Origin: JBGOUJ01 sp041477005
GTDB lineage: Bacteria; Acidobacteriota; Terriglobia; Bryobacterales; JACQDG01
Direction: 5' to 3'
Length of the DNA: 15,846 nucleotides
Assembly (NCBI GenBank): GCA_041477005.1
Contig: JBGOUJ010000107.1
Coordinates: forward strand, 1 to 15,846
Shown piece by piece: positions 1 to 6,963 of the stretch (its first letter is position 1; each line of letters opens with the position of its first letter). A program made the position numbers and the translations under genes. The notes beneath the pieces are model-generated. The model saw nothing but the letters and a program-made list of their open reading frames with translations. It ran no database searches and was not told the origin of the DNA.

Positions 1-1
1 C

Positions 2-292
2 AGCTCACTTCCTGAAGAAGAGAGGGTTGCGAATGCCGCTGCCGCAGAGTTCTGCGCTCCAGTGGACAAGCTCGAATCGTTTATGAGGCGGAAGCACCCT
101 TTCTATTACGAAAAGGATGTGATCGCGTTCGCTCGAATAATGCACAGACATCCCGGCATCGTGATTGGCCAGATGCAGCGCCGACTAGACCGGTGGGACT
201 ATCTTACGAGGCACCTCGTGAAGATACGCCAATTCGTTTTACCGGGCGCGATTACAGATGGTTGGGGCCAGGTGGTGCCAGTTTCAATGTAA
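2..292 (+). CDS. ImmA/IrrE-type metallopeptidase, C-terminal part (5' end outside window)
   Basis: The frame is open from base 2 and has no start inside the window, so only about 96 C-terminal residues are present. The visible part starts with a helix containing EERVANAAAAEFCAP, matching the 'E..AN..A...L.P' segment just after the zinc-binding HExxH helix in ImmA/IrrE peptidases. It is followed by HPGIVIGQMQRR, the usual 'xxPGIVVGRLQ' end of the family. The HExxH itself would lie upstream of base 1. Such proteins cleave phage or ICE repressors, or form the C-terminal half of HigA-like antitoxins fused to an HTH; the second option cannot be excluded. A Shine-Dalgarno-like AGGGGA follows the stop at 292, so the next gene is probably co-transcribed. 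The region is richer in A/T than the rest of the window, which suggests horizontal transfer. Confidence 0.72.
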   Translation, partial: SSLPEEERVANAAAAEFCAPVDKLESFMRRKHPFYYEKDVIAFARIMHRHPGIVIGQMQRRLDRWDYLTRHLVKIRQFVLPGAITDGWGQVVPVSM

Positions 293-294
293 AA

Positions 295-320
295 AGGGGA
301 ATTCAGATGCTCGCGAAAAA
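295..320 (+). promoter_or_regulatory. Ribosome binding site, ATG start and A5 slippage tract of the next gene
   Basis: AGGGGA (295-300) stands 6 nt before ATG at 307. That ATG opens a 15-residue frame ending in TGA, one frame away from the long gene beginning at 329. The tract of five A (316-320) lies between them. With four A the ATG would read M-L-A-K-T-E-Q-L-Q-D straight into the long frame. So the natural start is probably 307, and the extra A is a mutation, a phase-variable tract or a sequencing error. Confidence 0.6.
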
Positions 321-328
321 CAGAACAA

Positions 329-826
329 TTGCAGGACGCGTGGCACCGTTATGACAACGGACACAATCACCTTCCAACAAGCGCACGCCAAGCCGTAGAA
401 TGGGCTGTTAATGAGGGTTTAATTGAACTTCCAGAAATCGACCCATATGAAGTTCTCGCTGGAGATATGGCGCAAGCGTTACGCTCAGAGATTCGAACTG
501 ATGAGAAGGGGCGCAAGTACCGAGTGAACCACGCCGTCCGCATTACAAAGAGCGGAGTCCAGTACACCTTTTGGGGTGTACTGGGTTTCGCAGCCCATGA
601 ACACCTGGAGAGATCCTTCGCCCAGCGGCGTGAACAAATCATTGGGGATTGCTATCACCTCAAGACTGATGTAGACGTTTACAACGATCTGAACCGTGGC
701 AAGCGGCCGGAAATCCAGTTAGTCATTGATTTCACCGATGACGTGGCAGAGCGCGAAGAGCAGTTGCGCAAACCGAAAAAGAAGGAAGATGCAAACAGCG
801 ATAGTTCCGGTCAGCAGGCAGCCTAA
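329..826 (+). CDS. Conserved hypothetical protein, probably frameshifted at its start
   Basis: The intact frame gives 165 residues from a TTG with no ribosome binding site. The likely original start is ATG 307, separated by one extra A in an A5 tract. I do not recognise a named domain. The protein is mainly helical, without signal peptide or membrane segment. It has a compact central part (DEKGRKYRVNHAVRI, then VQYTFWGVLGFAAHEH), a QRREQIIGDC helix, and a charged C-terminal tail rich in Lys, Glu and Ser. It follows the ImmA/IrrE-type gene by 36 bp (14 bp from the ATG at 307) and is probably in its operon. That pairing suggests a regulatory, toxin-antitoxin-like or mobile-element role, which is inference only. 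The gene's stop overlaps the convergent gene's stop by 4 bases (823-826). Confidence 0.6.
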   Translation: MQDAWHRYDNGHNHLPTSARQAVEWAVNEGLIELPEIDPYEVLAGDMAQALRSEIRTDEKGRKYRVNHAVRITKSGVQYTFWGVLGFAAHEHLERSFAQRREQIIGDCYHLKTDVDVYNDLNRGKRPEIQLVIDFTDDVAEREEQLRKPKKKEDANSDSSGQQAA

Positions 827-1083
827 TGCCCCGATTTTTTCCAACGTGCTTGAGCGGCGATCTTGGCGATGTCCTGACGCCGCTCGGGAGTTAGTGCCTT
901 GGCTCTAGCCTTCCCACCCTTCCGCCCTCCCATGCGCCCTAGAGCGACGGCGTGCGGGTTCTTGTCCTTGTCCGGGTTCTCCAGAGACGTGCCGTCCAGC
1001 TTCTCCCCGATGGCCTGCTCCACGACCCGGCGGGCGACCGTGGCGAAATCATGGTCTCTTGGCGTGCTTGAGCGGCTAGGCAT
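823..1083 (-). CDS. Small Lys/Gly-rich protein (KGG-type, 86 aa)
   Basis: The C-terminal half carries NPHAVALGRMGGRKGGKARAK (residues 42-62, with the GGRKGGKARA core) and then LTPERRQDIAKIAAQARWKK. This layout, a glycine/lysine turn followed by a short 'SPEER.EIA..AA.ARW' helix, is common in small bacterial proteins of unknown function and resembles stress-linked KGG repeats. The basic charge suggests nucleic-acid binding, but no activity is established. The N-terminal 40 residues are variable and include a helix, ATVARRVVEQAIGEKLDG. ATG at 1083 is chosen because a CATAAT box lies 6 nt before it and no Shine-Dalgarno is visible, as in a leaderless transcript. It diverges from the gene at 1101 and converges with the gene ending at 826. 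Confidence 0.7.
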   Translation of the reverse strand: MPSRSSTPRDHDFATVARRVVEQAIGEKLDGTSLENPDKDKNPHAVALGRMGGRKGGKARAKALTPERRQDIAKIAAQARWKKSGH

Positions 1084-1100
1084 GGTACGATTATGGCATC
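1084..1100. promoter_or_regulatory. 17-bp divergent intergenic region with overlapping -10 boxes
   Basis: Only 17 bases separate two divergent ATGs. On the minus strand CATAAT (1095-1090) stands 6 nt before ATG 1083, with TTGCGC (1119-1114) 18 bp further upstream. On the plus strand GATTAT (1089-1094) stands 6 nt before ATG 1101, with TTGAGC (1068-1073) 15 bp upstream. The two -10 boxes share almost the same bases. Neither gene has a Shine-Dalgarno sequence. Both transcripts would be leaderless and the two promoters could not easily be occupied together. This is inferred from sequence only. Confidence 0.42.
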
Positions 1101-1346
1101 ATGACATCAAAGAGCGCAAGACCGTTCCTTCTTGTCATTATCGACGAAGATGTTAGGAGTTTTACAGTCGAGGGCCCGATGGTGGATGACGCACGCTGGA
1201 ACAGTGCCGTATATGACGCACAAAAGGCAGGCCGAAACGTCCGCTGCTTTAGCACTACGTCAGACCGCAGTTCGGCGATAGCATACCAGCAGCACCAGGG
1301 ACGGAGGCTCGTAGGCCAGATCGTCAAGCCGGATATGTCAAACTGA
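1101..1346 (+). CDS. Hypothetical protein (81 aa)
   Basis: I cannot assign a family. The N-terminal half, RPFLLVIIDEDVRSFTVEGPMVDDARWNSAVYDAQKAGR when read in two adjoining stretches (residues 7-25 and 26-45), predicts beta-strand, beta-strand, then an amphipathic helix. The 'FTVEGPM.DD..WN..V..A...GR' layout looks like a conserved small-protein pattern rather than random coding. No signal peptide, membrane segment or catalytic motif is visible. The start is ATG 1101, 6 nt after a GATTAT box and without a ribosome binding site. The gene diverges from the Lys/Gly-rich gene, so the two may share control. Downstream it converges with the TonB-family gene, leaving 49 bp in which I see no terminator hairpin. 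Confidence 0.5.
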   Translation: MTSKSARPFLLVIIDEDVRSFTVEGPMVDDARWNSAVYDAQKAGRNVRCFSTTSDRSSAIAYQQHQGRRLVGQIVKPDMSN

Positions 1347-1395
1347 CCCACTACCGGCCGGAAGGGCGGGATGAGACGAGGGATATGGCGCCGCG

Positions 1396-3009
1396 CTACT
1401 GCAGTGGGATCCCGAACAGGGCTTCCACCGCCACGGGGTCTTCGCCGCGCAGTGCCGGACGAAAAGACCAACGGCGCAGCGCAGCCACGGCGGCCCCGTC
1501 GATCTCCTGGCCGGTTCCTCGCACCACGCGGATGTTGTCCATATCGCCCTGCTCGTTGATGGTGGCGAAGACCACGAGGCGGCGCAGGTCCCCCTGGACG
1601 CCCCCCAGATCGAGAGGGAGTCTGTCCACCGGGTAGGGCGGCTGGATCGAGCGTCTGGGAAGGATATGAATAACGCCGTCCGGCCCGATGACAAACTGCC
1701 GTGCGGCCGAACCGGGAACGCAGTACTGCAAAATCCAACGCCGCGGAGCGCCCGGAACCTCGAAGAACACCGTGTAGACCGGCTGGCCGGAGAGGGCCTC
1801 TCCCCCTTCGAGCACCGCTTCCTGCGCCGATTGCTGCACGATGATGACGCCCATGTTGCCGTGCGGTGCGGCCTGGGTGGCGGAACGAACACGGGAGTCA
1901 GAGGCGCTGCTCGAACCACCGGAGGCGCCGGATTCGCCCCCGTCGCCGTTGCCGGCAGCGCGGAGAAGATCCGCCTGGCCTCCTTTATCCGGCCCCGAGC
2001 CGATGCCGCCGGCGCCCCGGCCGCCGGGGCCCTGCCCGCCCAGGCCGGGGATGGCCAGGGCGTCGTCCGAGGGTTCTGCCAGACGGTTGCCGGCCTCGAT
2101 TAAGTATGCGTTGGTCCGCGGAGCGGGCGTTTGCACCAGTGAAAGCAGGTTCATCGGGCTGCCCGGAAGAAGAGCAGAGGCCGGCAACTCGCCCGCGCCC
2201 TCACCGGCGAGCGCCAGGGGCGAGACGTTGGCCGGAGGAACCGGCAGTTGGGGATCGCGGAAGGTCAGTATGGGGCCGGGGCCGATCTGAAGATCGGAAA
2301 TGTTGATCTGTCTGTTGGGTGTTTGGATCCTCGGGTCGGCGTGAGGAAGAGAAAAGGTCGGAATGTCCGGTCTCTTCGGAGCCCCCACCACGCGGGACGG
2401 CTCGAGCGGCGAGGGCCCCTGGGCCCACAGCAGGGTTCTCGGCAGCGGGTAAGGCATGGCCACCGCAACGTCGGGCGGCTGATCGGGCTGGATGATGACG
2501 TCCTTGTTCGGCGTCCGCAAGGAGGAGGGCAGTTGAAGCTGGGGCCGGCGGGAAGCGTCGGCGCCGGCGCGCGCGAGAGCCATCTTCGGCTCTGCCTTCC
2601 CGGTCTGTGCCGGCGCGGACGGCCGCCGTTTCGGGCTGTCCGGCTTTGGCTCCTCCGGAGGGCTGTAAAGCAGCGGGGTCGGGATCCGGAACTCCATGAT
2701 CTTGGCGTTATAGCGCCGGAAATCAAATTGGAGCTGCTCCGGAAACAGGCGCGGCAGCAAAGGAGCGCTGAGCAGGACCAGAAGGTGCAGACCGACCGAG
2801 ATCGCCAGGCTGTGCGCCGACGAGCGGCTCTCCATCAAAACGCCCGCGAACAGCTCGCGCCCTGCCCGCTCGACGCCAAGTAGGGGGGCGGACAGCGGCG
2901 TCTCGAGGTCTGTGGCCTTGGAGCGGACGACGTAAACGATGGCGAGGGTGAAGATCGCGGCGGTGAGCACCGCGGCTAGCAAGCCGGCTGGGTCGAGCGG
3001 GGGAATCAT
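1396..3009 (-). CDS. TonB-family protein (C-terminal TonB domain)
   Basis: This 537-residue protein has the layout of an energy-transducing TonB-like protein. There are two N-terminal hydrophobic segments (about residues 9-28 and 67-86; the second, AHSLAISVGLHLLVLLS, is TonB-like). A long Pro-rich periplasmic linker follows (about 110-300), then a Gly/Ser-rich stretch (about 321-370). A C-terminal TonB_C fold spans about 455-537 with PPYP (457-460) and VAALRRWSFRPAL (508-520). It probably couples inner-membrane energy to outer-membrane receptors, or acts as a structural envelope protein. It differs from classical TonB in length (about 240 aa in E. coli) and in its extra first membrane segment. 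ATG 3009 is preferred to TTG 3012 because GAGGG lies just upstream. It follows dsbD by 94 bp on the same strand. Confidence 0.82.
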   Translation of the reverse strand: MIPPLDPAGLLAAVLTAAIFTLAIVYVVRSKATDLETPLSAPLLGVERAGRELFAGVLMESRSSAHSLAISVGLHLLVLLSAPLLPRLFPEQLQFDFRRYNAKIMEFRIPTPLLYSPPEEPKPDSPKRRPSAPAQTGKAEPKMALARAGADASRRPQLQLPSSLRTPNKDVIIQPDQPPDVAVAMPYPLPRTLLWAQGPSPLEPSRVVGAPKRPDIPTFSLPHADPRIQTPNRQINISDLQIGPGPILTFRDPQLPVPPANVSPLALAGEGAGELPASALLPGSPMNLLSLVQTPAPRTNAYLIEAGNRLAEPSDDALAIPGLGGQGPGGRGAGGIGSGPDKGGQADLLRAAGNGDGGESGASGGSSSASDSRVRSATQAAPHGNMGVIIVQQSAQEAVLEGGEALSGQPVYTVFFEVPGAPRRWILQYCVPGSAARQFVIGPDGVIHILPRRSIQPPYPVDRLPLDLGGVQGDLRRLVVFATINEQGDMDNIRVVRGTGQEIDGAAVAALRRWSFRPALRGEDPVAVEALFGIPLQ

Positions 3010-3014
3010 CAACA

Positions 3015-3060
3015 GCCCTCTGTATGGCCTATCGACAAGAGTTTAGGAGAGTCAGAGGGC
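3015..3060 (-). promoter_or_regulatory. Inverted repeat covering the tonB-family ribosome binding site
   Basis: On the minus strand GCCCTCTG (3060-3053) can pair perfectly with CAGAGGGC (3022-3015). The second arm contains the GAGGG ribosome binding site just before ATG 3009. The loop is 30 bases. Folding would hide the ribosome binding site, so translation could depend on an opening signal or on coupling. No known RNA thermometer or riboswitch family is recognised. Confidence 0.35.
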
Positions 3061-3103
3061 GGACCCCATCGGGGCAATACATTAGGTCGGCGCGCGATTT
3101 TAC

Positions 3104-5029
3104 TTAGGACGTTCGGGTAGGTGGGGCCGCCGCGCCGCGGCTGAGGAACGACTCGAACTCCCCGGCGTCGCGAGTTAGCCTGTCAAAAGTTCCAATCACG
3201 GTGTCATCAGGACGGATGATGGCGTAGAACGGAATCGCAATGGTGCCGAAGCGCGTCTCTTCCATTTTCTGGTTGGCCTCGGAGGCGGCGTCGGTTCCAT
3301 CGGTGTAGAGCTTGACCAGCACGTAGTTGTTCAAGGCCGAGGCAATCTCGGGCCGGGTGAACATGTTGGACTCCATCCAGTGGCAGTTAGTGCAGGCGTA
3401 ACCGGTGAAGCTGAGGAAGACGGGCCTGCCGCTCTGGCGTGCGGCTTCCAGGGCGGCGCGGTAATCGTCTTTGATCCACTTCAGCTCAGCCGAGCCGCCG
3501 CCGGATCCGAGGCCCGCTCCGGTGGGAGCGGGGACATAGGCGTCTAACTCGCCCAACCGGACGCCGAACATGCCCGGCACGAGAGAAACGGCCAGAACCA
3601 GAATCGCCGCCGCGGCGAACAGCCGCGCCAGGCTCAGGGGCTCGTCCTTCTGGTCCTTGAGCCTTACGATGCCCAGCAGGTAGAGCCCGGCCAGGGCCAG
3701 CATCACGATCCACACGGCGAGAAAGCGTTCCCGGGTCAGGATGTTCCACCGGTTGACCTGGTCAATGTTGCTGAGGTACTTGAACGCCGCCGCCAGGATC
3801 AGGAAGCCCAGCGTCACCTTGGTGCGCTCCAGCCAGCCGCCGCTTTTGGGCATCCGCGCCAGGTAAGCCGGAAACAGCGCCAGGAAGAAAAAGGGTGAAG
3901 CCAGGCCGATCGAGAAAACGAACATGCCGAGAACAGGCCAGTAGAAGCCGCCCTGGGCCGCGCCGGCGAGCAGCGTGCCGACGAAGGGTCCGGTGCAGGC
4001 AAAGGACGCTAGGGCGAACGCCAGGCCCATGATCAGGGCGCCCGCCACGCCCCCGCGGTAGGAGGCATTGGTGACCGTGGTCAGCACGCCGCTCGGCACC
4101 GTGATTTCAAAAGCGCCCAACAGGCTCAGGCCGAAGGCCACGAATACCGCCGCGATGAACAGATTGACCCAGCGGTTGGAGCCGAGCTGGGTGAGACCGA
4201 AGGGCCCCAGGATGGCCGTTACTGCTGCGCCCAGCCCGGTGAAGAGCACGATCACGCCCAGGCAGAAGGTGAAGGCCTGTATCACGCTTTGGCGGCGGCT
4301 GCCGGTCTGGGCGCCCAGGAAGTAAGACATGGTGATCGGGATCATCGGGAAGACGCAGGGCGTGAAGATGGCAAGGAAGCCGAAGCCGAGCGCCACGGCG
4401 ACGAACTGCCCCAGGCCCTGAGAAGCCGCGACGGGCGTTCCGGCCGGAGGTTTGGCCGGGGCCTGGGTAACCGGGGGAGCCGGCGGGGGATGGAACGCGG
4501 TGTAGCCGGCGGGAATCACCGGGGGCGCGGCCTTAGCCGCCGGGTCCACGTTCAACGTCGCGGCGGCGGTACGCCCCACCGCTGGGATGCACTGTACGTC
4601 GTTGCACGCCTGGTAGCGAACCTGCGCGGTCAGCTCGGCCGGGCCGGCGCTCGCGGAGCCGGCCAGCTCCACCTCGAGCAGGAACTCTACTTTCTCGGTA
4701 TAGGTTTCCGTCTCCACTTTGAAGTTGGGGTCCATCGCCCGCTTGGGGACCGGCGCCCAGACGGTCCACTTCGCCACGGCCGGCGAGGGCGGGAGCCGAA
4801 TCGTCGTCGCGGTGGGCGGGCGAGGGGTGGTGAGCGAGTAGAGGTGCCAGCCGGGATCGATCGCCGCGGTCATGTGCGCGAGAACCTTCTGGCCGGGCGC
4901 GGCCCGCTCCGGCTCGATCTTCAGCGACCACTTGACCGGATCGAGCTTCGGCTTTGGAGCCTGGCTCAGCAACAGACCGCCGGACAAGAGACAGGCCGCG
5001 AGGAGTCGGGTTGACATGCTTACACTCAT
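3104..5029 (-). CDS. dsbD: Thiol:disulfide interchange protein DsbD
   Basis: This 641-residue protein has all three DsbD parts in order. After a signal peptide (about 1-22) comes the periplasmic alpha domain with a Cys pair (Cys142, Cys147 in ACNDVQCIP). A Pro/Ala linker (163-200) follows. The membrane domain carries Cys225 in FTPCVFPMIP and Cys345 in ASFACTGPF. The C-terminal thioredoxin-like domain has CTNC (546-549). Electrons pass from cytosolic thioredoxin across the inner membrane to periplasmic Cys proteins, for disulfide repair or cytochrome c maturation. The start ATG 5029 has GGAGG about 6 nt upstream and gives a good signal peptide. It overlaps the glycosidase-like stop as ATGA, so translation is probably coupled. 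All six redox cysteines are present, so it should be active. Confidence 0.95.
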   Translation of the reverse strand: MSVSMSTRLLAACLLSGGLLLSQAPKPKLDPVKWSLKIEPERAAPGQKVLAHMTAAIDPGWHLYSLTTPRPPTATTIRLPPSPAVAKWTVWAPVPKRAMDPNFKVETETYTEKVEFLLEVELAGSASAGPAELTAQVRYQACNDVQCIPAVGRTAAATLNVDPAAKAAPPVIPAGYTAFHPPPAPPVTQAPAKPPAGTPVAASQGLGQFVAVALGFGFLAIFTPCVFPMIPITMSYFLGAQTGSRRQSVIQAFTFCLGVIVLFTGLGAAVTAILGPFGLTQLGSNRWVNLFIAAVFVAFGLSLLGAFEITVPSGVLTTVTNASYRGGVAGALIMGLAFALASFACTGPFVGTLLAGAAQGGFYWPVLGMFVFSIGLASPFFFLALFPAYLARMPKSGGWLERTKVTLGFLILAAAFKYLSNIDQVNRWNILTRERFLAVWIVMLALAGLYLLGIVRLKDQKDEPLSLARLFAAAAILVLAVSLVPGMFGVRLGELDAYVPAPTGAGLGSGGGSAELKWIKDDYRAALEAARQSGRPVFLSFTGYACTNCHWMESNMFTRPEIASALNNYVLVKLYTDGTDAASEANQKMEETRFGTIAIPFYAIIRPDDTVIGTFDRLTRDAGEFESFLSRGAAAPPTRTS

Positions 5030-6159
5030 TGGACGCCTCCGGCCGGGCGCCGGTCGCTGAAATCGAGCGTCGCCAGGCCGATCTGGCCGTGCAGGTTCTG
5101 ATCGGGCCGGGCAACGTCTCCGCCGCCGAACCACAGCCAGAGTCTGCCCGGCCCGGCCCACAGCGTCGGGTCGCACACCACCTGGCTATTCCACGGCCGT
5201 TCGCCGGCGATCGGCCCGGCTGTTGCCGTGCGGCGCCAATGCGTCCCGTCGCTCGATCGGGCCACCCCCAGGCGGCGCTGCTCGGCGGCGTTCCGCCCTG
5301 TATAGATCATATAGAATTCTTCCCCCGCCCGGAACACGGCCGGCTCCCCCAGGCCGCGCTCATCGAAGGCGCCGGGCGGGCCGAGGTCGAACACCGGGTT
5401 GTCGATGAATTTCTGCCAGTGAACCGCGTCCACCGAGCGCGCCAGCCCGATCCGCTGGATGTCGCGCCGGTTCTGGCCGAGATAATACATATAATAGGTG
5501 CGACCGCAGGGAATCACGTAGGGGTCCGCGACGCCGGCCTCGTCCCAACTGCCCGCCGGACCGGGATCGAGCACCGGCAGCCCCTGGCGCTGCCAACGCC
5601 GGGCGTCGGGCGACCGCGCCAGACCGATGCGCGCCGGGTGGCCGCCCTGATACCAGTAAAGGAACTGCCCGCCATCGTAGACCACCGAGCCGTTGGCGGC
5701 GAAGTCGGTTTCCCAGGAGCCGGCGAGCGGCGAGAGGACCGGGTTGCCGGCGAATTTCTCCCAGCTTCGGCCGTCCGCGGAGGTGGCGAGACCCGTGTGC
5801 CAGGCGCGGCCGTCGAAGCCCGAGTAAAGATTGTAGAAACGGCCGTTCCATTGGACGACGCTGGGGTTGAGGGCGTCCACCCCGTCCCAGGCGCCGCCCG
5901 GGCCGCGGCCGAGCACGGGCGCGGGGTCGGCCTGCCATTTCCACGTCTCCGGCGGCGGCGCCTGCCCCACGCCGGGGCAGCCTTCGATGACGAAAGGCGC
6001 CTGCTTAGGTCGCCAGGCCGGCCCGCAGCCGAAAGCCCCGAGCAGCAGAATGGAGAACAGAATGGAGAAATGGAGAAATGCACGCCGCTCGCCCCGAGCC
6101 CGAGATCTTCCTTCCTCGGTTTCTGGGTTGCGCTTTCGCACCAAACTGTTGTACAACAT
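5026..6159 (-). CDS. Five-bladed beta-propeller glycosidase homologue, exported
   Basis: The 377-residue product has five copies of a 'GLA.S.DG..W......P' repeat at about 123, 179, 238, 298 and 361. This is the blade pattern of GH43/GH32/GH130-type sugar hydrolases and of their uncharacterised relatives. Acidic residues near conserved propeller positions include D93, D152, E207/D212 and E272, but I cannot name the catalytic set. A hydrophobic segment HFSILFSILLLGAFGC (30-45) with Cys45 looks like a lipoprotein or ordinary export signal. ATG 6159 gives an unusually long 30-residue N-region; GTG 6141 is an alternative start with no better ribosome binding site. The stop overlaps dsbD by ATGA. 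The gene diverges from the DUF1080 gene across 27 bp, so both may be induced by the same sugar. Specificity is unknown. Confidence 0.78.
   Translation of the reverse strand: MLYNSLVRKRNPETEEGRSRARGERRAFLHFSILFSILLLGAFGCGPAWRPKQAPFVIEGCPGVGQAPPPETWKWQADPAPVLGRGPGGAWDGVDALNPSVVQWNGRFYNLYSGFDGRAWHTGLATSADGRSWEKFAGNPVLSPLAGSWETDFAANGSVVYDGGQFLYWYQGGHPARIGLARSPDARRWQRQGLPVLDPGPAGSWDEAGVADPYVIPCGRTYYMYYLGQNRRDIQRIGLARSVDAVHWQKFIDNPVFDLGPPGAFDERGLGEPAVFRAGEEFYMIYTGRNAAEQRRLGVARSSDGTHWRRTATAGPIAGERPWNSQVVCDPTLWAGPGRLWLWFGGGDVARPDQNLHGQIGLATLDFSDRRPAGGVQ
6047..6080. repeat. Short tandem repeat inside the glycosidase-like signal sequence
   Basis: AATGGAGAA occurs three times (6049-6057, 6061-6069, 6069-6077). 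Read on the minus strand it encodes the hydrophobic core of the export signal (HFSILFSI). The 14-mer at 6059-6072 also recurs, inverted with one mismatch, at 6205-6218 in the export-signal codons of the divergent DUF1080 gene. Confidence 0.6.
6148..6157. promoter_or_regulatory. Perfect palindrome GTTGTACAAC beside divergent starts
   Basis: GTTGTACAAC is a perfect 10-bp palindrome. It covers the first codons of the glycosidase-like gene if ATG 6159 is the start, and lies between the two divergent genes if GTG 6141 is used. It sits 30 bp before the DUF1080 start. Its position makes it a candidate operator for a repressor controlling both carbohydrate genes. No regulator gene is in the window. 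Confidence 0.35.
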
Positions 6160-6186
6160 TCTTCGCCTTCGAGACAGGTGGAAACT

Positions 6187-6828
6187 ATGCGCCGAGCCGT
6201 TTTTCATTTCTCGATTCTCACCCTGCTGTGCCACAGCCTTCTCGCTGCGGCCGACGCGCCCAACACGCTCACGCCTCAGGAAAAGAAGGACGGCTACATT
6301 CTGTTGTTCAACGGCCGCGACCTCGCCGGCTGGGACGGCGACCCGGCGCTGTGGTCGGCCAAGGGCGGGATTCTCATCGGCTCGACCGACGGCCACCCCA
6401 TCCAGCACAACACGTTTCTCATCAGCAAGGAGAAATATTCCGACTTCGTCCTGCAGGCGGACATCCAGCTCCGCAATCACAATAGCGGGATCCAGTTTCG
6501 CAGCCAGGCCCATCCCGAGTGGGTCTGCTCCGGTTATCAGGCTGACGCGGCGGAGGGCAACTGGTGGGGGAGCCTCTACGAGGAGCGCGGACGCGGCGTG
6601 CTTGTCAATGGGTGGAAAGAGAAAGGCGAGAAGATCCTGAAGGCCAACGACTGGAATCACTACGAGATCACCGCCCGGGGCCACCACATCCAGCTCAAGC
6701 TGAACGGCCTGGTGACGGTGGAGCTGGACGACCCGCAGGGGGCGCTCGATGGCGTCCTCGGCCTGCAATTGCACGCCGGCCCGGCCATGAAGGTCGAGTT
6801 CCGCAACATCAAGCTGAAGAAGTCATAG
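6187..6828 (+). CDS. DUF1080 protein (3-keto-disaccharide hydrolase-type), exported
   Basis: This 213-residue protein begins with a signal peptide (about 1-22, MRRAVFHFSILTLL then LLAAA) and continues with one DUF1080 jelly-roll domain. Typical blocks are LLFNGRDLAGWD (39-50), DFVLQADIQL (86-95), NSGIQFRS (99-106), SGYQAD (115-120) and near the end WNHYEI and GLQLHAG. Members of this LamG-like family cleave 3-keto-glycosides made by glycoside 3-dehydrogenases, in the periplasm; many others are untested. AGGTGG lies 5 nt before ATG 6187, which supports this start. It diverges from the glycosidase homologue. Family members elsewhere in the window fit the same route: the Tat-type subunit 3 at 12005, the TIM-barrel isomerase at 12550 and the GMC fragment at 13323. 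The domain is full length. Confidence 0.88.
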   Translation: MRRAVFHFSILTLLCHSLLAAADAPNTLTPQEKKDGYILLFNGRDLAGWDGDPALWSAKGGILIGSTDGHPIQHNTFLISKEKYSDFVLQADIQLRNHNSGIQFRSQAHPEWVCSGYQADAAEGNWWGSLYEERGRGVLVNGWKEKGEKILKANDWNHYEITARGHHIQLKLNGLVTVELDDPQGALDGVLGLQLHAGPAMKVEFRNIKLKKS

Positions 6829-6963
6829 GGGCGCTGATCCCATCGGACCCAAGCCGCGAAATCACTTAATGGGCGTGAAGGTAGGGGCCTTTTCAGTCCG
6901 GAAGACGTGCGACATCCTTCGCCGATGGGGACGCACGAACGGGGAGACCCGGGTTGCTGAAGG

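Noticed and set aside
1347..1395. Possible terminator between the converging hypothetical and TonB-family genes
   Set aside because: Only a short CCGGCCGG palindrome is present, with no stable stem followed by a T-run.
3104..3486. Separate thioredoxin-like gene at the end of dsbD
   Set aside because: The CTNC domain is continuous with the membrane domain in one frame, as in normal three-domain DsbD.
4954..6186. Long plus-strand N-terminal extension of the DUF1080 frame
   Set aside because: It is antisense to the coupled dsbD/glycosidase genes, has no domain pattern, and the real gene has a signal peptide and ribosome binding site at 6187.
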